Positions 1 to 6,250 of a stretch of 42,219 bases of DNA are shown here, in pieces. The stretch is from a virus. A program made the position numbers and the translations under genes. Location of the stretch: the IMG/VR virus record IMGVR_UViG_3300031706_000008, positions 1 to 42,219 of that record; one strand, 5' to 3'. Below the pieces are notes generated by a model. It worked only from the letters and a program-made list of their open reading frames with translations. It was not told the DNA's origin and made no database searches. Each line of letters opens with the position of its first letter. Positions within the stretch are counted from its first letter, which is position 1.

Positions 1-2
1 GT

Positions 3-698
3 GGATCAAAAGTTGAAACATTACCAGGCGGTACTAACCTTGGAGAAATTGATGACCTTAGATATTTTACTAATAAGCTCGTACGTGGTTTACGAATCCC
101 TAGCAGCTATCTACCAACCGGGGCTGAGGACAGTGGTGCTCAGTACAATGATGGACGAGTTGGCACAGCCTACATACAAGAGTTAAGATTTAACACTTAC
201 TGTGAAAGACTACAAAACTTAATTGTCGAAGAGTTTGACACAGAGTTTAAACGTTACTTGTTAGAAAAAGGCGTAAACATTGATACTGCAATGTTTGATC
301 TTAAATTCCAACCACCACAGAACTTTGCAAGTTACAGACAAGCTGAAATTGATAATGCACGTATTCCAACATTTACACAAATGAGTGCAATACCTTATCT
401 TTCAAATCGCTTTGCTATGAAACGCTTCTTAGGTATGAACGATGAAGAGATTGCAGAGAACGAACGTATGTGGCGCGAAGAGAATGAAGAGAATCTAGAG
501 CCGTTGCCAGGTGATCCAAGTGCAGAAATGCGCGATGCAGGAATTAGTAGTGCAGGTATTGGCGCAGACTTAGGTGGATTAGAAGACGAAGCTCCTGATG
601 ACGTTGACGGAGTTGAAGGCGGCGATGGTACGGGACCAGAAACTGTTACAGGGCAAGAACTTGGTGCTCCGGCAGCAGGAACTGAGCAAACGATATAA
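3..698 (+). CDS. 20: Portal vertex protein gp20, C-terminal part (5' end outside window)
   Basis: The reading frame is open from the window edge and ends at TAA 696-698, giving 231 residues. The visible start of the fragment reads GSKVETLPGGTNLGEIDDL followed by RYF and KLVRGLRIPSSYL, the conserved C-terminal block of T4-type portal proteins (gp20). In that family twelve copies form the ring through which DNA is packaged and to which the neck attaches. The block AYIQELRF...LQNLIVEEFDTEFKRYL is also typical. The last ~70 residues are acidic and Gly/Ala-rich, an expected low-complexity tail. The neighbours (core protein, gp21, gp22, gp23) follow the T4 head-gene order. The start codon lies outside the window, so this entry is partial. 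Family assignment is from motif recognition and gene order. Confidence 0.95.
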   Translation, partial: GSKVETLPGGTNLGEIDDLRYFTNKLVRGLRIPSSYLPTGAEDSGAQYNDGRVGTAYIQELRFNTYCERLQNLIVEEFDTEFKRYLLEKGVNIDTAMFDLKFQPPQNFASYRQAEIDNARIPTFTQMSAIPYLSNRFAMKRFLGMNDEEIAENERMWREENEENLEPLPGDPSAEMRDAGISSAGIGADLGGLEDEAPDDVDGVEGGDGTGPETVTGQELGAPAAGTEQTI

Positions 699-701
699 AT
701 A
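694..701 (+). promoter_or_regulatory. Possible T4-type late promoter octamer (weak)
   Basis: TATAAATA followed by C matches the T4 late consensus exactly. It overlaps the portal stop codon and lies only 4 bases before the next ATG (706). A transcript from here would be essentially leaderless for the 82-residue gene, so it may be chance in AT-rich DNA or may serve the downstream genes. Confidence 0.3.
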
Positions 702-705
702 CAAT

Positions 706-954
706 ATGATACTAAGAGAATTATTTTATCACGACCGTGAAACTGTTGAATTTGTAGACGATAAACGCTACGAAGCAGACTATGACGATTCGCCAATGCA
801 AAAAGACGATACTCGTAAAACAAGATTGACTCTTAGTCAAATCAATCGTATCCGCAAAGCATCTGAGCTACATACAGAAGAAAAGCGTGAAGAACAAGAG
901 TTCGTCAAGCAAATGTATGGTATAGCAGCAAACGCAGAGGCAGGCGGAGTTTAA
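706..954 (+). CDS. Small conserved protein between portal and prohead core genes
   Basis: This encodes 82 residues beginning MILRELFYHDRETVEF and ending in a charged stretch with the block DTRKTRLTLSQINRIRKASE, predicted helical. I chose ATG 706 because upstream in-frame codons (back to 598) overlap the portal gene by 100 bases and encode non-typical sequence, while the protein from 706 has a coherent composition. There is no clear ribosome-binding site; it begins 7 bases after the portal stop, so translational coupling is plausible. The position corresponds to the place of the small prohead core genes 67 and 68 in T4, and similar short proteins follow gp20 in cyanophages. I cannot assign it to gp68 by sequence. 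A role in the prohead core is an inference from position. Confidence 0.75.
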   Translation: MILRELFYHDRETVEFVDDKRYEADYDDSPMQKDDTRKTRLTLSQINRIRKASELHTEEKREEQEFVKQMYGIAANAEAGGV

Positions 955-957
955 TAA

Positions 958-1542
958 TTGATAAAAACAGCATTTGTGCTAGGTAATGGCACTAGCCGAA
1001 AGTCAATCGATCTAAATCAACTAAACGACAAAGGAACTGTATACGGCTGTAATGCATTATACAGAGAATTTGACCCAGACTTTTTAGTTGCAGTCGATAC
1101 CAAAATGATTTTGGAAATTAATAAAGCAGCTTATCAGCATAGTCATTCAGTATGGACTAATCCTAATCGTTCTTTTAATGGTATGAATGGGTTTAACTTC
1201 TTTAACCCTAGTAAAGGGTGGAGTAGTGGCCCTACTGCGCTATGGCTTGCTAGTACACACGATACACAAGACATTTATATATTTGGTTTTGACTATCAAG
1301 GCATTGATGATAAAATTAATAACATATATGCTGATACACCTAACTATAAAAAAAGTCACGAACGTGCAACATATCACGGTAATTGGACAAAGCAAACTAT
1401 GATTACTTGCCAAAAATATTCTCAAAAGAGATATATACGTGTGTTAGGAGACAATGGCTTTATTCCAAAAGAGTTTAAAAAAATACCCAATTTAGAACAT
1501 ATTAATGTTGAAGAATTTAAAAAAATCTTTAAGTTTTCATAA
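958..1542 (+). CDS. Glycosyltransferase/DUF115-like protein inserted in head gene cluster
   Basis: This encodes 194 residues from a TTG start. GGAG at 946-949 sits 8 bases upstream and supports this start; no ATG fits the N-terminal motif. The N-terminus, IKTAFVLGNGTSRKSIDLNQ then VYGCNALYREFDPDFLVAVD, follows the pattern 'GNGxS-x4-ID-xL ... CN' of the nucleotide-sugar-binding half of GT42-type sialyltransferases and of DUF115/MptE-like proteins, which share a Rossmann-like fold. The rest is short, rich in aromatic and Lys/Asn residues, with an IYIFGFDYQG block that looks like a second beta-strand/loop motif. It lies between the portal and core genes, where T4 has no such gene, so it is probably an acquired accessory gene. 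The catalytic activity is unproven and the sugar donor unknown. Confidence 0.6.
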   Translation: MIKTAFVLGNGTSRKSIDLNQLNDKGTVYGCNALYREFDPDFLVAVDTKMILEINKAAYQHSHSVWTNPNRSFNGMNGFNFFNPSKGWSSGPTALWLASTHDTQDIYIFGFDYQGIDDKINNIYADTPNYKKSHERATYHGNWTKQTMITCQKYSQKRYIRVLGDNGFIPKEFKKIPNLEHINVEEFKKIFKFS

Positions 1543-1564
1543 ATTTATGAAAACGAGTCGTTTT
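1533..1564 (+). terminator. Perfect 22-bp palindrome overlapping a second hairpin after the GT-like gene
   Basis: Bases 1533-1554 form a perfect inverted repeat with 11-base arms (left arm GTTTTCATAAA, no spacer). It spans the stop codon of the preceding gene. Bases 1550-1555 (AAAACG) also pair with 1559-1564 (CGTTTT). The two hairpins share bases 1550-1554 and cannot form together. A terminator or mRNA-end structure is the simplest reading, since a late promoter follows at 1590, but there is no long T-run after either stem. Confidence 0.45.
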
Positions 1565-1589
1565 GGGCCTATTTCTACATACATTTCTG

Positions 1590-1597
1590 TATAAATA
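1590..1597 (+). promoter_or_regulatory. T4-type late promoter octamer upstream of prohead core gene
   Basis: TATAAATA is an exact match to the T4 late promoter consensus. It lies 70 bases before the ATG of the gp67-like gene, after the palindrome that ends the previous gene. It would drive the core, gp21, gp22 and gp23 genes up to the terminator at 5614. Confidence 0.7.
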
Positions 1598-1618
1598 GTA
1601 AATACAATATGACAGCCC

Positions 1619-1642
1619 CGCACATGTATCTTTGCCTGTGCG
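1619..1642 (+). promoter_or_regulatory. Hairpin in the 5' leader of the prohead core gene
   Basis: CGCACA (1619-1624) pairs with TGTGCG (1637-1642) around a 12-base loop, in the untranslated leader that follows the late promoter at 1590. The ribosome-binding site (TAGGAG, 1657-1662 region) lies downstream and is free. Its function is unknown; it might stabilise the mRNA or modulate translation of an abundant head transcript. Confidence 0.35.
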
Positions 1643-1667
1643 AACTAAACATTTATAGGAGTTAAAA

Positions 1668-2645
1668 ATGTCAGATCAAAATAAATTTGAGAAGATGCTA
1701 GAGCTACTTGTTAACGAAGACAAGGCAGCAGCAGAAGAATTATTTCACGAGATCGTAGTTGAGAAATCACGCGATATCTATGAGTCACTACTAGAAGACG
1801 AAGCTGAAGTTGATGAAGCTGATGATGAAGAAGTAGATGAGTCAGACGAAGACCTAGACGAAGCTGATGATGAAGAAGTAGATGAGTCAGACGAAGACCT
1901 AGACGAAAACTTTAGCTTAGATACATTTGAAGTTGAAGCAGACGACGAGCCGTTTGGTGGCGACAAAACAGACGATTTAGCTAATGACTTAGGCATGGAG
2001 ATGCCAGGTGAAGAAGGCGACGACGATATGGGCGATGCAGAAGATGATGCAGACGTTGAAGATCGTGTAGAAGACTTAGAAGATGCATTAGATGATCTAA
2101 AAGCTGAATTTGAAAAAATGATGGCTGGTGACGACGAAGGCGAAGACGATGGCGAAGAAGCTGACGACGATGCAGAAGACGACATGGACATGGATGCTGA
2201 AGAGCCAGAAGAAGAAGCAATGGCTTTTGAAGCAGCAGACGAAGACGCAACTGACGAAGAAGTTGAAGAAGGCGAAAAGTCAGCATCAGAAACAATGCGT
2301 GAGTACGTAGAAAAAGTAAGTGCTACAATGGGCGACAACGGTGCAAACAATGCATCAGCAGTTGCAAAGCCAAACAACATGGGCGGCACATCAGGTAACT
2401 TGAATCAAGCTGGCACAGATGCTGGTGTAGAAACAGGCGCAGGCAAGAAGATTGCAGGCAATGCTTTAAACGATCAAAACGCAAAAGACATTGGTACTGG
2501 TAACGTTAACGTTCCTGGTGGCAAGGCTGCAAAAGCAGGTAAAACTGTTCCTGCAGGGCATGGCGCAGAGAAAAAAGGCGCTGGCGAAACTGCTGACAAA
2601 GCAGCTGGTTCAACTCTAAACAAGTTAAGCAAGCGAGCTAAGTAA
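1668..2645 (+). CDS. 67: gp67-like prohead core protein, long acidic form
   Basis: This encodes 325 residues. TATAGGAG lies 6-8 bases before the ATG. The N-terminus (FEKMLELLVNEDKAAAEELF, then a short helix IYESLLEDE) resembles the N-terminus of T4 gp67, a prohead core (internal scaffold) protein that is cut to small peptides by gp21 during maturation. T4 gp67 is about 80 residues with an acidic tail. Here the acidic part is much longer (Asp/Glu-dominated, about residues 45-205), contains a perfect 15-residue tandem repeat, and includes a probable coiled coil near residues 125-150. The last ~115 residues change to a Gly/Ala/Asn/Lys-rich neutral-to-basic tail. It lies directly before gp21, matching the T4 order. 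The assignment rests on N-terminal resemblance, composition and position; the very long form could be a fusion with another core protein. Confidence 0.75.
   Translation: MSDQNKFEKMLELLVNEDKAAAEELFHEIVVEKSRDIYESLLEDEAEVDEADDEEVDESDEDLDEADDEEVDESDEDLDENFSLDTFEVEADDEPFGGDKTDDLANDLGMEMPGEEGDDDMGDAEDDADVEDRVEDLEDALDDLKAEFEKMMAGDDEGEDDGEEADDDAEDDMDMDAEEPEEEAMAFEAADEDATDEEVEEGEKSASETMREYVEKVSATMGDNGANNASAVAKPNNMGGTSGNLNQAGTDAGVETGAGKKIAGNALNDQNAKDIGTGNVNVPGGKAAKAGKTVPAGHGAEKKGAGETADKAAGSTLNKLSKRAK
1815..1904 (+). repeat. Perfect 45-bp tandem duplication inside the core-protein gene
   Basis: Two identical 45-base units (1815-1859 and 1860-1904) encode DEADDEEVDESDEDL-type acidic peptides twice in a row, in frame. 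Identity at every base, including third codon positions, points to a recent duplication by slippage. Confidence 0.95.
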
Positions 2646-2665
2646 GCAAGGTTAAGGAAAACTAG

Positions 2666-3289
2666 ATGATAAACCTACGAGAGCATTTGACATTCGACCA
2701 AGCTAATATAGTACTTGAGGGTGCCAACGAGGGGAAAGACCTTTATTTAAAAGGTATTATGATCCAAGGTGGCGTTCGCAATGCTAATCAGCGAGTGTAT
2801 CCTGTAAGTGAAATAGGCAGGGCTGTCAAAACTCTCAATGATCAAATTACTGGAGGATACAGTGTTCTCGGAGAAGTAGATCATCCAGAAGGACTTAACA
2901 TTAATATTGATCGTGTAAGCCATATGATCACGGAAACGTGGATGGAAGGTGATAACGGTTACGGCAAGTTGAAAATTTTACCAACACCGATGGGAAACCT
3001 AGTTAAAACGATGCTTGAAGCAGGCGTTAAACTAGGTGTCTCGTCACGTGGTAGCGGTAATGTAGCAGAAGACGGTAGCAATACCGTCTCTGACTTTGAA
3101 ATAATCACTGTGGACGTTGTGGCTCAGCCTAGCGCCCCTGGTGCATATCCTACTCCAATTTATGAGACACTTATGAATGCACGAGGTGGAATGAAGGCAT
3201 GGGAACTAGCACAGGCAACAAAGCACGACATAAAGGCACAAAAGTATCTTAAGGAATCACTAATCAGTATGATTAGTAAACTCCAATGA
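2666..3289 (+). CDS. 21: Prohead maturation protease gp21
   Basis: This encodes 207 residues. It is a serine protease of the herpesvirus-assemblin/T4 gp21 fold that cleaves scaffold, core and capsid proteins inside the prohead. The motif GEVDHPE places the catalytic His at residue 73, and KLGVSSRGSG places the nucleophile at Ser126 or Ser127. The segment DFEIITVDVVAQPSAPGA after it is the usual third conserved block. T4 gp21 is of similar length. The ATG at 2666 is preceded by TTAAGGAAAAC. The gene is followed immediately by the scaffold gene, and the stop overlaps an upstream in-frame ATG (3286) of that gene, giving tight coupling. The C-terminal ~35 residues are Lys/Ala-rich and may be an autoprocessed tail (inference). 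Confidence 0.95.
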   Translation: MINLREHLTFDQANIVLEGANEGKDLYLKGIMIQGGVRNANQRVYPVSEIGRAVKTLNDQITGGYSVLGEVDHPEGLNINIDRVSHMITETWMEGDNGYGKLKILPTPMGNLVKTMLEAGVKLGVSSRGSGNVAEDGSNTVSDFEIITVDVVAQPSAPGAYPTPIYETLMNARGGMKAWELAQATKHDIKAQKYLKESLISMISKLQ

Positions 3290-3303
3290 AACAGGAGAAA
3301 GAA

Positions 3304-4401
3304 ATGATAGATGCACTAAAAACTCTATTTGAAAATGACGTTGTTTCAACTGAAATTAGAGATCAAATAGAAGAAGCTTGGGAATCAAAGATTCAGGAAA
3401 ACAAAATGCAGGCAACTGCTGAGTTACGTGAAGAATTTGCTTCAAAGTATGAGCACGATAAGTCAACTATGGTTGAAGCTATCGACTCAATGCTATCTGA
3501 GCGTCTTGCTGAAGAGATCGCAGAGTTTGCAGACGACCGCAAGCAGCTCGCAGAAGCAAAAGCAAAATATGCTATTGCAATGCGTGAAAATGCAGATCTA
3601 CTGAAGGGTTTCGTTGCTGAGAACTTAGCAACTGAAATTAAAGAATTAAGAGCAGACAAGAAAGTAATGGCTGAATCATATGCCAAGCTTGAAGAGTTTG
3701 TTGTTGAGTCTCTAGCAGGTGAAATTGCAGAATTCAATGAAGACAAGAAAGACTTAGCTGAAACCAAGGTACGCCTTGTACGTGAAGCTAAAACACACTT
3801 CGCAAAAGTTAAAACTAACTTTATCGAAAGAAGTGCTACAGCAGTATCTGAAATGGTTGGCAAATCACTTAAAGGTGAAATCCACGCATTGAAAGAAGAT
3901 ATTGACGCAGCACGAAGCAACGACTTTGGTCGTAAGATATTTGAAGCATTTGCTAATGAGTATACAACTTCGCACTTGAATGAAAATTCAGAAGTTAATA
4001 AACTTATGGACGTATTAAATGTTAAAGATAGGCAATTAGTAGAAGCGAAAGCATTTGCTACTAAAGCTAAAACACTTGCAGAATCAGCAAACAAAGAGAA
4101 ATCTCGTTTAGTTGAGTCAGCAAAGAGAGAAAAGATTATGACTTCGTTGATTTCGCCACTAGGCAAAACACAGCGTGAGATTATGACAGACTTACTGGAA
4201 TCAGTACAAACCGATAGACTTCAAAAATCTTTTGACAAGTACTTACCATCAGTTATTGACGGAAATACTCCAGCAAAGCGTAAGGCACCCCTTACAGAAG
4301 GCAAAGAAATCACAGGCAACCGTACGGAACAACCAAAAATGACAACTAAAGCAGACGAATCTAATGTATTAGACATACGTCGTCTTGCTGGATTAAATTA
4401 A
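3304..4401 (+). CDS. 22: Major prohead scaffold protein gp22
   Basis: This encodes 365 residues from ATG 3304. I prefer this start to the in-frame ATG at 3286, because AGGAG (3293-3297) sits exactly 6 bases before 3304, while 3286 overlaps the gp21 stop and has no ribosome-binding site. The protein is almost wholly helical and coiled-coil in character (heptad-like runs of Leu, Glu, Lys and Ala over about residues 15-285), as expected for the T4 gp22 scaffold that fills the prohead and is then degraded by gp21. The C-terminus ends in LDIRRLAGLN, resembling the short terminal helix of this family that contacts the shell. It sits between gp21 and gp23 as in T4. Confidence 0.92.
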   Translation: MIDALKTLFENDVVSTEIRDQIEEAWESKIQENKMQATAELREEFASKYEHDKSTMVEAIDSMLSERLAEEIAEFADDRKQLAEAKAKYAIAMRENADLLKGFVAENLATEIKELRADKKVMAESYAKLEEFVVESLAGEIAEFNEDKKDLAETKVRLVREAKTHFAKVKTNFIERSATAVSEMVGKSLKGEIHALKEDIDAARSNDFGRKIFEAFANEYTTSHLNENSEVNKLMDVLNVKDRQLVEAKAFATKAKTLAESANKEKSRLVESAKREKIMTSLISPLGKTQREIMTDLLESVQTDRLQKSFDKYLPSVIDGNTPAKRKAPLTEGKEITGNRTEQPKMTTKADESNVLDIRRLAGLN

Positions 4402-4411
4402 GGAGATAATG

Positions 4412-5590
4412 ATGTCAGAACTATTAGAATCACGCTGGGTAGACACCAAAAACGCACTTCTTGAAGGCCTGCAAGGCAACAAGAAAAGCGTAATGGCTGC
4501 TACACTAGAAAATACTCGCAGATATTTGTCTGAGAGTGCAACAGCTGGCGCAACATCTGCAGGTAACGTAGCTACACTTAACCGTGTAATCCTACCAGTT
4601 ATCCGTCGTGTAATGCCTACTGTTATTGCTAACGAATTAGTTGGTGTACAACCAATGACTGGACCAGTCGGTCAAATTCACACACTACGTGTGCGTTATA
4701 GCGACACTAACGATGCTACCAACACATTGAATGATGTAACAGCAGGCGAAGAGGCTCTAAGCCCATTCAAAATTGCTGAAGCATATTCCGGTGACGGAAC
4801 TGCTGGTAAAGCAGCATCAACAGCAGCACTAGAAGGTGCAGCTGGACGTAAAATGTCAATTCAAATCTTGAAGCAGACAGTAGAAGCTAAGACACGTAAA
4901 TTGTCAGCTCGCTGGACGTTTGAAGCTGCACAAGACGCACAGTCTATGCATGGTATTGATGTTGAAGCAGAAATCATGGCAGCTCTTGCACAAGAGATTA
5001 CTGCTGAGATCGACCAAGAAGTAATTGGTTCACTAGTATCTTTGAGTGGCGCTGCTGCACAAACTTATGACCAAACTGCTGTAAGTGGTACAGCTACTTT
5101 CGTAGGTGATGAGCATGCTGCATTAGCAGTACAAATCAACCGCGTAAGTAACTTGATTGCACAGCGTACACGTAGAGGCGCAGGTAACTGGGCAGTGGTA
5201 TCACCATTTGCACTAACTATCCTACAGTCTGCTACAACTTCAGCGTTCGCAAGAACAACTGAAGGTACATTTGAAGCTCCAACTAACACTAAGATGGTTG
5301 GTACTTTGAACAATGCAATGAAAGTATATGTTAACACATATGCATCAGATGCAGCTCCAGTTCTTATTGGATACAAAGGCGCAAGTGAGTCGGACGCAGC
5401 AGCGTTCTATTGCCCATATATCCCACTAATGAGCTCAGGCGTTGTACTTGATCCAGGTACGTTCGAACCAACAGTATCATTCATGACACGTTATGGATAT
5501 GTTGAGTTGAACAACACTGCTTCATCGCTTGGTAATGCAGCTGATTACTTAGGTAACGTTGCTATTGCTAATGGTGTAACTTTCCAGTAA
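4412..5590 (+). CDS. 23: Major capsid protein gp23
   Basis: This encodes 392 residues (393 if the adjacent ATG at 4409 is used). AGGAG at 4401-4405 is 6 bases from 4412 but only 3 from 4409. The block VILPVIRRVMPTVIANELVG followed by VQPMTGPVGQIHTLRVRY is the classic gp23 signature, which primers for marine T4-like phages target. The N-terminal propeptide contains RRYLSE before SATAGA, fitting the gp21 cleavage rule (Leu/Ile-x-Glu), so the mature shell protein probably begins at Ser42. T4 gp23 is 521 residues and many cyanophage versions are about 470, so this one is short and probably lacks peripheral insertions. A strong terminator follows the stop. Confidence 0.96.
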   Translation: MSELLESRWVDTKNALLEGLQGNKKSVMAATLENTRRYLSESATAGATSAGNVATLNRVILPVIRRVMPTVIANELVGVQPMTGPVGQIHTLRVRYSDTNDATNTLNDVTAGEEALSPFKIAEAYSGDGTAGKAASTAALEGAAGRKMSIQILKQTVEAKTRKLSARWTFEAAQDAQSMHGIDVEAEIMAALAQEITAEIDQEVIGSLVSLSGAAAQTYDQTAVSGTATFVGDEHAALAVQINRVSNLIAQRTRRGAGNWAVVSPFALTILQSATTSAFARTTEGTFEAPTNTKMVGTLNNAMKVYVNTYASDAAPVLIGYKGASESDAAAFYCPYIPLMSSGVVLDPGTFEPTVSFMTRYGYVELNNTASSLGNAADYLGNVAIANGVTFQ

Positions 5591-5613
5591 AGTTTTACTA
5601 ACACAGTGAAATT

Positions 5614-5641
5614 AAAAGGGCTCCCACGGGGGCCCTTTTTT
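5614..5641 (+). terminator. Strong intrinsic terminator after gp23
   Basis: AAAAGGGC (5614-5621) pairs with GCCCTTTT (5632-5639), with additional C-G pairs inside and a T-run at the 3' side. It ends the head operon directly after the capsid gene. Confidence 0.9.
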
Positions 5642-5644
5642 ATG

Positions 5645-5652
5645 GATAAATA
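5645..5652 (+). promoter_or_regulatory. T4-type late promoter octamer almost touching the endopeptidase start
   Basis: GATAAATA followed by C lies just after the gp23 terminator and only 6 bases before the ATG at 5659. In T4, late transcription starts a few bases after this octamer, so the mRNA would have little or no leader. Confidence 0.65.
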
Positions 5653-5658
5653 CAGGGT

Positions 5659-6153
5659 ATGAAAAATATCCTACTATTCTTATCTTTAATATTCCTAATA
5701 TCTGCATGCGACTATAGTGTTGAGTCAGCTAACGCACATAGCAATCCTGCACTAACTGCATCACAATACATTAACTATTCAGAAAATACACACAGATCTG
5801 AACTTGCAGCGTATATAGGAGTTGATCCTAAACGTACAGAATGGTGCGCTGCTTTTGTTAATGCTGTATTAACTGAAAGCGGAATACCTAACAACACATT
5901 GCACAAGTATCCTTATACAGCAAGAAGTTTTCTAGATTGGGGTACAGTAGTTGAAACTCCTATACCAGGCGACCTTATAATATTTCCAAGAGGAAATGAA
6001 GGATGGCAAGGTCATGTAGGATTTTATTTAAGTACTACTATAATAAACAATACAGAATACTATTACATTTTAGGCGGAAATCAAAGTAATAAAGTTTCCA
6101 TAGACTTATATCGAGCAACCCGCACTCTAGGTATACGCCGCTACTTAATGTAA
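5659..6153 (+). CDS. Lipoprotein NlpC/P60-like cell-wall endopeptidase (TIGR02594-type)
   Basis: This encodes 164 residues. The N-terminus is a lipoprotein signal peptide: a Lys, a hydrophobic stretch and a lipobox LISAC with the lipid-acceptor Cys17. The mature domain has EWCAAFVNAVL (nucleophile Cys63), PGDLIIFPRG, GHVGFY (His119) and ILGGNQSNKVSI (Asn141), the ordered motifs of the TIGR02594 family, Cys/His/Asn papain-like peptidoglycan peptidases. Export plus lipid anchoring would place it at the host inner or outer membrane facing peptidoglycan, so lysis is a reasonable role. A virion role in entry is less likely given the signal peptide. The start is fixed by the signal peptide. There is only a weak purine run (CAGGG) one base before the ATG. 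It lies between two late promoters, so it is probably its own transcription unit. Confidence 0.85.
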   Translation: MKNILLFLSLIFLISACDYSVESANAHSNPALTASQYINYSENTHRSELAAYIGVDPKRTEWCAAFVNAVLTESGIPNNTLHKYPYTARSFLDWGTVVETPIPGDLIIFPRGNEGWQGHVGFYLSTTIINNTEYYYILGGNQSNKVSIDLYRATRTLGIRRYLM

Positions 6154-6155
6154 TT

Positions 6156-6163
6156 GATAAATA
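6156..6163 (+). promoter_or_regulatory. T4-type late promoter octamer
   Basis: GATAAATA followed by C lies two bases after the endopeptidase stop and 87 bases before the ATG at 6251. Confidence 0.7.
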
Positions 6164-6181
6164 CTAATGTCATTAATCGTG

Positions 6182-6218
6182 CCGCACTTCGCGGACTTAT
6201 GCAGAACTGACCCACTGC
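6182..6218 (+). promoter_or_regulatory. Two small hairpins in the leader of the 212-residue structural gene
   Basis: CCGC (6182-6185) pairs with GCGG (6191-6194), and GCAG (6201-6204) pairs with CTGC (6215-6218). Both lie between the late promoter at 6156 and the ribosome-binding site AAAGGAG before 6251. The stems are short, so this is tentative. Confidence 0.25.
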
Positions 6219-6250
6219 GTAAACCTAGAACGTTTTAAAGGAGAAAACAA

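Noticed and set aside
598-705. Upstream start for the 82-residue protein
   Set aside because: It overlaps the portal gene by 100 bases; ATG 706 gives a coherent protein that starts just after the portal stop.
1778-2389. Long serine-rich reading frame on the minus strand
   Set aside because: It is the complement of the Asp/Glu-rich codons (GAC/GAA) of the core protein gene, which read as Ser on the other strand. It has no ribosome-binding site and low-complexity sequence.
3286-3303. Start of gp22 at ATG 3286
   Set aside because: AGGAG at 3293-3297 lies inside this extension and is perfectly placed for ATG 3304.
3393-4166. 257-residue minus-strand frame opposite the scaffold gene
   Set aside because: It is a shadow of a repetitive helical protein; composition is Ser/Ala/Leu-biased and no motif is visible.
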